Source: JAFLBB01 sp040007195 (GTDB lineage: Bacteria; Acidobacteriota; Terriglobia; Bryobacterales; Bryobacteraceae). Taken from it: a stretch of 12,893 bases of DNA. The number at the start of each line of letters is the position of its first letter. Position 1 is the first letter of the stretch. The notes below the pieces were generated by a model that was given only the letters and a program-made list of their open reading frames with translations, had not been told where the DNA came from and searched no databases. The stretch is taken from the NCBI GenBank assembly GCA_040007195.1, contig JBDTVQ010000177.1:1-12893 (forward strand), given 5' to 3'. Positions 1 through 8,903 of the stretch are shown piece by piece. Both the position numbers and the translations under genes were made by a program.

Positions 1-2
1 AC

Positions 3-1418
3 CTAGCCAAGCAACTCCTCCATCACGTGGCCGTGGACGTCGGTGAGGCGGCGGTCGATTCCGTTGTGGCGGTAGGTGAGGCGCGTATGGTCGATGCCCA
101 TGAGGTGGAGGACGGTGGCGTGGACGTCGTAGCAGTAGACGGGTTTGTCGACCGCTTTGTAGGACCACTCGTCGGTTCCGCCGTAGGTTGTACCGCCGCG
201 CACGCCTCCGCCGGCGAGCCAGGAGGTGAAGCCGAAGGGATTGTGATCGCGGCCCTTGCTTCCCTGGCTGCAGGGCATGCGGCCGAATTCGGTTGTCCAA
301 TAGACGATGGTGTCTTCGAAAAGGCCGCGCGACTTCAAGTCTTGCAGGAGGCCGGCGACGGGTTTGTCGAGGCCCTTGCCGAGTTCGCCGTGATCTTTGG
401 CGAGGTCCTCGTGGCTGTCCCAATTTCGGCGGGGGAAGCCGTTGTCGGCGCCGCTCCAGACCTGTACGAAGCGGACGCCGCGCTCGACGAGACGACGGGC
501 GACGAGGCAGCGCTGGCCCATGTCGGCGGTGTGGGAGTCGTCGAGGCCATAGAGCTTTCGGGTGGCTTCAGTCTCGGTGGACATGTCGAGCACGGCGGGC
601 GCGCTGAGCTGGAGGCGGGCGGCCATTTCATACGACGCCACGCGCGCATCGAGCCGCGAGTCCCCGGCGCGTTCGGCCGCATATTCGCGGTTCACTTTGC
701 CCAGGAGCGCGAGGCCTTCGGTTTCGCTGGCGCCGGTGATGAAGCCGTTGGATGGGGGAGGGAAGAGGTCGTGAATGGGCGTTGGGGTGCCGACGCGAAT
801 GGAGGTGGCCTGATGCGAGGCGGGCAGGAATCCAGCCGACCAGTTCGCCGCGCCGTTGGGGGGCATGCCGCGCGGATCGGGCAGCACGACGAACTCCGGG
901 AGGTTCTCGCTTTCGCTTCCGAGCGCATAGGAAATCCAGGCACCAGCACTAGGAAATCCAGGGAGAATAAAGCCGGTATTCTGCATGAAAGTCGCCGGGC
1001 CATGCACGTTCGATTTCGCAATCATTGAGGTGACAAAAGCCATGTCGTCGACGCACTGCGCGGTGTGAGGAAAGAGATCGCTCACCCACTTACCGGATTG
1101 GCCGTGCTGCTTCCAACTCCATGGGCTGGGCATGACGACGCCGGGGTTGCTTTGGAACAGCTCCACCTTTTCGCCGGGATCCCATTTTTGGCCGGCGAGT
1201 TTGAGGAGCGAGGGTTTGTAGTCGAAGGTGTCGCACTGGCTGGCGGCACCGGACATAAAGAGCTGGATCACGCGCTTTGCGCGGGCTTTGTGGTGCAGGC
1301 CGCCGTTGAGTTCCGGACGGCCTTTGGATTCGGCATGGGCTTCGCGGCCGAGCAGGTGGGCGAGGGCGAGGCCACCGAAACCGCCGCCTGACTGCAGGAG
1401 AAATCCGCGTCTATTCAT
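3..1418 (-). CDS. DUF1501 family protein, Tat-exported
   Basis: This 471-aa protein belongs to DUF1501, a family with sulfatase/alkaline-phosphatase-like character whose reaction is not known. The N-terminus carries a twin-arginine signal (RRGFLL at residues 3-8, then a Gly/Ala/Leu-rich stretch to about residue 24), so it is probably exported folded, perhaps with a bound metal. Family motifs run the full length: LFMSGAASQCDTFDYKPS (53-70), WDSH (333-336), TTEFGRMP (375-382), GRDHNPFGF (389-397), and LAGGGVRGG followed by GGTDE (401-417). The conserved Asp, His and Glu residues could bind metal; that is inference. The stop codon lies at 3-5, so the gene is complete. It starts 14 bases after the stop of the PSCyt1/DUF1549/DUF1553 gene, the usual arrangement for this pair, and should be co-transcribed with it. 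The ribosome site is weak (AGAAAG about 10 bases upstream). Family assignment is firm; function is unknown. Confidence 0.93.
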   Translation of the reverse strand: MNRRGFLLQSGGGFGGLALAHLLGREAHAESKGRPELNGGLHHKARAKRVIQLFMSGAASQCDTFDYKPSLLKLAGQKWDPGEKVELFQSNPGVVMPSPWSWKQHGQSGKWVSDLFPHTAQCVDDMAFVTSMIAKSNVHGPATFMQNTGFILPGFPSAGAWISYALGSESENLPEFVVLPDPRGMPPNGAANWSAGFLPASHQATSIRVGTPTPIHDLFPPPSNGFITGASETEGLALLGKVNREYAAERAGDSRLDARVASYEMAARLQLSAPAVLDMSTETEATRKLYGLDDSHTADMGQRCLVARRLVERGVRFVQVWSGADNGFPRRNWDSHEDLAKDHGELGKGLDKPVAGLLQDLKSRGLFEDTIVYWTTEFGRMPCSQGSKGRDHNPFGFTSWLAGGGVRGGTTYGGTDEWSYKAVDKPVYCYDVHATVLHLMGIDHTRLTYRHNGIDRRLTDVHGHVMEELLG

Positions 1419-1432
1419 GGTGATCGTTCTTT

Positions 1433-3898
<2,466 letters not shown>

Positions 3899-3904
3899 CG
3901 TATC

Positions 3905-5104
3905 TCAGCCCAGCCACCACACCCCGACGGCGATGGTCATCACGGTCAGCGGCACACCGACTTTGCAGTAGTCCCAGAAGCCGATGTTGACGCCGGGCTT
4001 GGCGCGCTGCACGACGATCAGGTTGGCCACCGATCCCAGGATGGTCAAGTTTCCGGCCAGGGTGGTGGCCATTGCCAAGGTCAGCCATGTTTTCTGGGGA
4101 TTGGCCATGTGGGCCACGAAGGGTTTGAAGACCAGCACGGCCGGGACGTTGCTGACCAGGTTCGAGAGCAGGGCAGCGAAGAAGCTGAGCACACCTGTTC
4201 GTTCGAGGTGGAAGTTTTGCGATGCCCGAAATAGATCGGCGGGCAGGGAAGTCTTCTCCACACCCGCTACGACGATGAACAGGCCGATGAACATCACGAG
4301 GAGCGACCAATCTACTTCGCGGTATATTCGCTCAGGCTTGAGCCGCCTGGTGACGAGCAGGAGGGCTCCTGTGATGAGGGCCACTTTTGCGACCGGCCAA
4401 CCGGCGAAGAAGAAGACGAGCATTCCCAACGCGGCGGCGAGCGATTTCGCCATCAACCCGCGATGCACACGCACGCGCCGGCGTTCGATGACCACGGTTT
4501 CCGAGCGGATGAACTCACCGCGGTACATTGCCGCGATGAGCGCCACGGTCAACAGCAGGCCGATGGCGGCGACCGGCGAGAGCGCGGCGGCGAAGGTACG
4601 GTAGGGGATGCCGGAAAAGCTGCCGATCATCATGTTTTGCGGGTTACCGGTGATGGTGGCGACGCTGCCGATGTTGGCCGCCATTGCCACGGCGAGCAGA
4701 TATGGCACTGGGTTGCGCCGCAGCCGAGTGGTGATCTCCAGCACGAGTGGCGTCAACACGAGGCACATCGTGTCATTGACGAAGAACGCCGAGAATACTC
4801 CAGCCACGGTGACGATTGAGGCGAGAAGGACGACGGGCCGGTCGGCGTGATCGACGACCCACTCCGCGACGAGGCTGAAGAAGCCCGACAGGCGCAGGTT
4901 CGCCACGACGATCATGAAGCCGAACAGGAGGATGATGGTGTCGTGATTGATGGCCGCGTAGGCCTGTTCCATGGTCAGGACGTCGAAGGCCATCATGAGG
5001 CTGGCGCCGATGATGCAGGCGCCGGTGCGGTCGACGCGCAGACCGGGTACGCGCCCGATGGCCAGCACCAGATAGGTGGCGGCGAAGATTAGGATGGCGG
5101 CCAA
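3905..5104 (-). CDS. SLC13/ArsB/NhaD-like ion permease
   Basis: This 399-aa, very hydrophobic protein of the ion-transporter (CitMHS/ArsB/NhaD/SLC13) superfamily has about 10-11 membrane helices. It shows the two-fold internal repeat of the superfamily. The first half has VNDTMCLVLTPLVLE (109-123) and ANIGSVATITGNPQN (143-157); the second half has SNLVSNVPAVLVF (314-326) and TTLAGNLTILGSVAN (347-361), each pair being a helix break plus a re-entrant loop. DWSLLVMFIGLF (265-276) is a typical start of the second half. The basic loop at 207-220 is probably cytoplasmic. The family moves inorganic anions or dicarboxylates, usually with sodium or protons; the substrate cannot be read from sequence. 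The start is TTG at 5104: an in-frame stop lies four codons upstream (5114-5116) and no ATG or GTG fits the first helix. It is first in a likely operon with the cytochrome-like and DUF1501 genes. Confidence 0.86.
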   Translation of the reverse strand: MAAILIFAATYLVLAIGRVPGLRVDRTGACIIGASLMMAFDVLTMEQAYAAINHDTIILLFGFMIVVANLRLSGFFSLVAEWVVDHADRPVVLLASIVTVAGVFSAFFVNDTMCLVLTPLVLEITTRLRRNPVPYLLAVAMAANIGSVATITGNPQNMMIGSFSGIPYRTFAAALSPVAAIGLLLTVALIAAMYRGEFIRSETVVIERRRVRVHRGLMAKSLAAALGMLVFFFAGWPVAKVALITGALLLVTRRLKPERIYREVDWSLLVMFIGLFIVVAGVEKTSLPADLFRASQNFHLERTGVLSFFAALLSNLVSNVPAVLVFKPFVAHMANPQKTWLTLAMATTLAGNLTILGSVANLIVVQRAKPGVNIGFWDYCKVGVPLTVMTIAVGVWWLG

Positions 5105-5235
5105 GATTTCAGGTTACGCCAGGACTGGGTGCGGTCCCGCAGATCTTATGGCACGCCGCCGCTAATCCGGTATACAATTAAGGTATATTTTCGCTCGAAG
5201 AGGGAAAGACATGAATAGTTATCGCAGGAGTTTTA
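5105..5235. promoter_or_regulatory. Divergent intergenic promoter region
   Basis: This 131-base gap separates the divergent permease operon and sulfatase-like gene and must hold promoters for both. Its right half is AT-richer than the surroundings. On the plus strand there are two -10-like boxes: TATACAAT at 5171-5178 and TATATT at 5184-5189. The second is part of a direct repeat of GGTATA (5169-5174 and 5182-5187, 13 bases apart). No convincing -35 hexamer is visible for either. On the minus strand nothing strong is seen; TTCGAG followed 17 bases later by TGTATA is a weak candidate. The placement is sound because of gene orientation; the exact boxes are inference. Confidence 0.5.
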
Positions 5236-5303
5236 GTGGCGAGACTTTTGAACTCTTTTCTTCGCGGCTTCGGGGACAACGAAGATTCGCGAACCACCGT
5301 TAG
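5211..5303 (+). other. Possible 30-codon leader ORF overlapping the sulfatase-like gene start
   Basis: An ATG at 5211 opens 30 codons ending in TAG at 5301-5303. It overlaps the first 22 codons of the sulfatase-like gene in another frame. A purine-rich AAGAGGGA lies about 5-12 bases before the ATG, so its ribosome site is about as good as that of the GTG start it overlaps. The predicted peptide begins MNSYRRSFSG and is rich in Arg, Ser and Phe. It has no recognisable domain. It may be chance, or a translated leader that affects initiation at 5236. Confidence 0.15.
5226..5230 (+). promoter_or_regulatory. Ribosome binding site fixing the GTG start at 5236
   Basis: AGGAG sits 5 bases before GTG 5236. 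An in-frame TGA at 5212-5214 closes the reading frame upstream and no ATG lies between, so this site supports GTG as the start of the sulfatase-like protein. Confidence 0.7.
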
Positions 5304-7347
5304 CGGTGGCATCTTATCCGGCTTGTTTATTGCTGGAGCATACGCGGCATTGGAAATGCTGCTGACCGGACCACTGAACGCGTTGATCCATCCGGAGCGT
5401 ACGATTGGTTCCTGGTATCTGAGTGCGGTTTGCCTTTATTTTGGCCTTTACCTGCTGTCCGGCGCGATCGCCGGCGCCGCTGTTGGGTCTGTCCTCAGTT
5501 TGGCTAAGCGGCCGGCACATCATTGCAATCTCATCCTGTCGGCGATGCTGATGGCGCTGTTCGCCGTCAACGCGTTGACGTGGCAGCGGACGGTATTCAG
5601 TTCGCCGTTCCTGGTTGTTGTGTTTCCCACCATTGTCTGGTTGCTGGCCGGCTTGCTTGCCGAACGCCGCGATGCCTCACGCGCTTTTGCCGCCTCGCCG
5701 TGGTTTACGGCGATCCTCGTTCTGGGGCCGGTGTGGTTGAGCCGCGAGCTATTGCTCGATCAAGCTTTGGCAGTGCGATTGTTGGCTTCGGGCTCGCTGG
5801 TGGCCGTTCTGTTTCTTGCGGCGCTGGCGGCACGCGACAACCCCGGTGTCCTGCGCCTTGCTGGGCTGCGCCCGCACGCCGCACTGACCGCGCTCGTCTT
5901 CTTATCAAGCTACGTGATGCTCCTTGGAATGGAGGAGACGCCGGTGGCCGCGATGAGAAAGCCGGCCGCCACGGGGCGGCCGAACCTGATTCTGATTTCG
6001 CTCGACACGACGCGGGCCGATCACCTTTCCGTGTATGGCTATTCGCGCCGCACGTCGCCCAACCTGGAGCGTTTTGCGGCGCAAGCGACGCTTTACCGGA
6101 ACGCCTATTCGAATGGCGATTTCACGCTACCCTCGCATGCCTCGATGCTGACCGGCCGCTATCCGTCGCAGCACGGCGCGGTTGGCGACATGAAGGGATT
6201 TCATCCCATATCGCCGGGCGTTCCCACGCTGCCCGAGTTGTTACGGAAGTCTGGCTATTTCACTGCCGCCGTCGTTGCCAACTACGCGTTTCTCACGCCT
6301 GAGTATGGATTCAATCGCGGCTTCGACCGTATGGTGATGCCACATCCGATTGTGGTGGCCGCCACCGAATCGGGGTACCAACTGCGCACGGGATTGTGCG
6401 CGCTGACGCTTCCCTGGTTATGGACCGATGCGATTCGCACATATGCCTATTCCGACGATATTGCGCGGATGGGCGAGTCGGAAATCGGCCGCTCCAACGG
6501 ACGCCCGTTCTTTCTGTTTATGAACCTGATGGATTCGCACCGGCCGTGGGTTTCACGTGGCCGGTTCCGCGCGATGTTTCCGCACTACGACCAGAGTTCG
6601 ATCCACCTGGACGCGCGCGAGGATTTCAGCGAAATTTTGCGCGGAACCCGGTTCGTCACAGCCGATGAGCGCGAAAAGATGCATGCCGCCTACGACGGGG
6701 GCATTGCGTATATGGACGACGCGCTGGGGCGGTTGTTGGAGCGCCTTCGCAAAGCTGCGTGGTATGACCAAAGCCTGATCATCATCACGGCCGATCATGG
6801 AGACTTGTTTGGCAGGAACCAGTTGATCGACCATGGCAACTCACTCAATCAGGGCGCCACGCGAGTGCCCTTCCTGGTGAAATTCCCCGGGCAGACGACG
6901 GCTCGTGTCGAAGATTCGCCGGTGAGTCTCGTCGATGCGTTCTCGACGATCGCCGCGGTTGGCGGCGTGCCCGCGACGCCTCAAGATGCCGGTGTGAACC
7001 TGTCATCGAATGACCCCGGCGACGAGCGCGCGATCATCCTTGAATCGTACCCGGTTCGCCACTTCGCCAAAGAGAACCCGCGGCTCATGCGCATGGAGCG
7101 GGCCGTTGTGCAAGGGCGCTGGAAGTTGATTGAATCCAATCGCGGCCGGCGCGACCTCTACGACATTGCGGCCGATCCGGCCGAGACGAAGAATTTGTGG
7201 AGTGCGCGGATGGACGTGGCGGAGCAGCTGGAACGCAAGATGCGGGAGTGGAAAACGACGGCGGGCAGTGCGCGTACGCAGTCTGCCCTGCCGGTTCAGG
7301 ATCCGAAGCGCCTGCAGAAGCTGAAGGCGCTTGGGTATGCGCAATAG
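5236..7347 (+). CDS. Membrane-anchored sulfatase-like hydrolase with Thr at the nucleophile position
   Basis: This 703-aa protein has two parts. Residues about 22-232 contain roughly seven membrane helices with no recognised family. Residues about 248-640 form a sulfatase/alkaline-phosphatase-superfamily domain: PNLILISLDTTRADHLSVYG (249-268, metal Asp 257), FTLPSHASMLTGRYPSQHG (296-314), LIIITADHGD (514-523, metal Asp 520 and His 521) and LIDHGN (530-535). The C-terminus ends LKALGYAQ, as in many acidobacterial relatives I know of. True sulfatases have C/S-x-P-x-R at the active site; here it is T297-L-P-S-H301. No formylglycine can form, and the threonine could itself be the nucleophile, as in phosphoethanolamine transferases and some phosphatases. 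The catalytic domain is probably outside the membrane. Substrate candidates are sulfated or phosphorylated glycans or lipids; the sequence does not decide. It is transcribed alone, divergently from the permease operon, and converges on the CotH-like gene. Confidence 0.9.
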   Translation: MARLLNSFLRGFGDNEDSRTTVSGGILSGLFIAGAYAALEMLLTGPLNALIHPERTIGSWYLSAVCLYFGLYLLSGAIAGAAVGSVLSLAKRPAHHCNLILSAMLMALFAVNALTWQRTVFSSPFLVVVFPTIVWLLAGLLAERRDASRAFAASPWFTAILVLGPVWLSRELLLDQALAVRLLASGSLVAVLFLAALAARDNPGVLRLAGLRPHAALTALVFLSSYVMLLGMEETPVAAMRKPAATGRPNLILISLDTTRADHLSVYGYSRRTSPNLERFAAQATLYRNAYSNGDFTLPSHASMLTGRYPSQHGAVGDMKGFHPISPGVPTLPELLRKSGYFTAAVVANYAFLTPEYGFNRGFDRMVMPHPIVVAATESGYQLRTGLCALTLPWLWTDAIRTYAYSDDIARMGESEIGRSNGRPFFLFMNLMDSHRPWVSRGRFRAMFPHYDQSSIHLDAREDFSEILRGTRFVTADEREKMHAAYDGGIAYMDDALGRLLERLRKAAWYDQSLIIITADHGDLFGRNQLIDHGNSLNQGATRVPFLVKFPGQTTARVEDSPVSLVDAFSTIAAVGGVPATPQDAGVNLSSNDPGDERAIILESYPVRHFAKENPRLMRMERAVVQGRWKLIESNRGRRDLYDIAADPAETKNLWSARMDVAEQLERKMREWKTTAGSARTQSALPVQDPKRLQKLKALGYAQ

Positions 7348-7351
7348 GTGG

Positions 7352-8824
7352 TCAATAGGGCCACAACTGGGACTTCACGCTGAGCTCGCGGGCGTGAACG
7401 AAGGCATCCAAGCCGGGAGTTCCAGCGCCGCCGAGGCCGCCGCCGGGGCCGCCTTGGCCCGGTTGGCCGCCACCTGGAGGTGGTTGGCCGTCACCAGGAA
7501 ATCCACCTGGAGGCGGTTGGCCGCCACCTGGAAAACCGCCTGGAGGTGGCTGGGCGCCGCCGGGTGCACCGCCGCCCAAGCCTGTCTGCGTAAGATCCGT
7601 GGTCATCGCCTGATCGAACTGTTCGAGCGTGTTCAGTTTCTGGGTATCGCGCTCGACCCAGGGACGAATCATCGTGCGCAGTGAGGACATGCGGGCGACG
7701 ATCTGATCGGGCAGCCAGAGGTATTCGACGAGCCAGCGGTAGATTTGCGCGTAGCGTTCTTTGTATTTCGGTACAGCCCATAACTTCACGGCCAGCGGCC
7801 GGGCGCCGCTGAATCCCCCGGCGCCACCGCCGGGTCCACCGACTGGTCCACCTTGACCGCCTTGCGCACCCTGGTTGACCCAAGTGACCGATAGCGTTTT
7901 CATCTGCTCGATGGTTTGCCCTTGGCTGAGGGCTCCGAAGGCGAGGCTTGGGTCCCACAAGATCCACTGGAACTTGCCGTCCGATGGCCGCTTGTAGATG
8001 TAGTAGTTCTGACCCATGCCGGCGTAGCTGTCGAGGTTTACGGTGAGGTTGTCGATTGCGAGGGCGCACAGCACGCTATCGATGTCGAGGACCTTTTCAA
8101 TTTCGGCGGCGAATTGAGCATCGGGCGTGCGGTTCAACACGGCGATGAGTTTGATCAGGTCCGACCAATCGTCGGCGTCTTCATTCGACTTCTTCTCGAA
8201 CATGGAGCGGTAGGCTTCCTTGTCGTCGCCTTTGTCTTCGAGCGTTGCCGGCAACTGGGCTTTATACAGGTTGCCGGTGCTGTTGGCCTTGCCGTACCAG
8301 TTCTCAAGGAAATCGCCATTTACGACTTCGCCGAGGAAATACAAACCCCAGTAAGTGCCGTTGATGTAGAGGGCCGCATAGTTCAATCGCGGGCCGGGAA
8401 ATCCGGCGGCAAGTGACATGTCGTAGTAGGCCTTTTCGCGGACCATACTGGGATCATTCCAACCGTTGTTCAAGTTGAACGACGCCATCCCCTCGATTTT
8501 CTGCCCCTTCACAAATTCGTTCAGTTTGATGCGGAATGGCTTCTTTTTCGTCGTTGCACCGCGATAGGAGCTGTTGCCTTTGAAGCGGACGCCAACGCGC
8601 GAATACTTCCACTGTCCCCATTCGATGTCGGCCTCAATGTAGGGCACGTCGTCTTCGTTGTCGATGTAGTTTGCCGTCAGTTGCTCGAACCAGTCGGTTT
8701 GCTTGAAGGAGAGCTTGATCTCATGAACTTCGTCTCGATAAAAGGCGCTATGGCCGGGCGCGGATTGTGCCCACGCGCACGCGGCGGCCATCCAGGCGGT
8801 AAACAGGATTTTCCTCATACCCAC
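7352..8824 (-). CDS. Secreted CotH kinase-like protein with Gly/Pro-rich tail
   Basis: This protein of about 490 aa has a signal peptide (about residues 3-19, cleavage near ACAWA-QS). The CotH kinase-like domain covers about residues 33-400: RFKGNSSYRG (80-89), FNLNNGWNDPSMVREKAYYD (116-135), ALYINGTYWGLYFLGEVV (151-168), GNLYK (184-188), NLDSYAGMGQNYYIYK (263-278) and WILWDPSLAFG (287-297). Bacillus CotH phosphorylates spore-coat proteins, so a kinase acting on exported proteins is possible, but many homologues in non-spore-formers have no assigned role. Two low-complexity segments stand out: a Gly-rich insertion at about 318-341 inside the domain, and a Gly/Pro/Gln-rich tail at 416-469 with an 11-residue repeat. 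The first possible start is GTG at 8824; ATG at 8818, two codons in, is equally or more likely. Neither has a good ribosome site. It lies 79 bases downstream of the Ig/TIG membrane protein gene and may share its transcript. Confidence 0.88.
   Translation of the reverse strand: MGMRKILFTAWMAAACAWAQSAPGHSAFYRDEVHEIKLSFKQTDWFEQLTANYIDNEDDVPYIEADIEWGQWKYSRVGVRFKGNSSYRGATTKKKPFRIKLNEFVKGQKIEGMASFNLNNGWNDPSMVREKAYYDMSLAAGFPGPRLNYAALYINGTYWGLYFLGEVVNGDFLENWYGKANSTGNLYKAQLPATLEDKGDDKEAYRSMFEKKSNEDADDWSDLIKLIAVLNRTPDAQFAAEIEKVLDIDSVLCALAIDNLTVNLDSYAGMGQNYYIYKRPSDGKFQWILWDPSLAFGALSQGQTIEQMKTLSVTWVNQGAQGGQGGPVGGPGGGAGGFSGARPLAVKLWAVPKYKERYAQIYRWLVEYLWLPDQIVARMSSLRTMIRPWVERDTQKLNTLEQFDQAMTTDLTQTGLGGGAPGGAQPPPGGFPGGGQPPPGGFPGDGQPPPGGGQPGQGGPGGGLGGAGTPGLDAFVHARELSVKSQLWPY
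7470..7568 (-). repeat. 33-bp in-frame tandem repeat in the CotH-like gene
   Basis: Three consecutive 33-base units (7470-7502, 7503-7535, 7536-7568) each begin CCACCTGGAG or CCGCCTGGAG on the plus strand. They encode an 11-residue repeat on the minus strand, roughly QPPPGGFPGGG, with the third copy diverging at its end. Being a multiple of three, unit gain or loss keeps the reading frame. It is a coding minisatellite in a flexible extracytoplasmic tail, with no spacers of the CRISPR kind. Confidence 0.85.
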
Positions 8825-8903
8825 ACATGAACGAGATCGATTGCAGGAGGGTTACAATCTTTACCAAACCTTTACGTGCACGGCCCGGTTGCCGCGATGG
8901 CCG
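8825..8903. promoter_or_regulatory. Short intergenic gap with CTTTAC direct repeat
   Basis: These 79 bases lie between the two minus-strand genes. CTTTAC occurs at 8859-8864 and 8870-8875, exactly 11 bases apart, which is the helical spacing typical of two-subunit response-regulator operators. It lies about 35-50 bases upstream of the CotH-like start. A plus-strand TACAAT is at 8853-8858. No clear -35/-10 pair faces the CotH-like gene and no strong terminator hairpin is visible, so co-transcription from the upstream gene is also possible. Confidence 0.25.

Noticed and set aside
27..1028. Open plus-strand frame of 333 codons opposite the DUF1501 gene
   Set aside because: It lies in exact codon register with the minus-strand gene, where stops arise only from sense TTA, CTA and TCA codons, which are rare at this GC content. 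The product is Ala/Gly/Val/Glu-rich with no motif, while the minus strand has full family motifs.
6109..6180. Calling the sulfatase-like protein a formylglycine sulfatase
   Set aside because: The required Cys or Ser and the following Arg are Thr and His, so the modification cannot occur.
7461..7568. Possible CRISPR-like array
   Set aside because: The 33-base units are directly adjacent with no spacers and encode an in-frame Gly/Pro repeat in the CotH-like protein.
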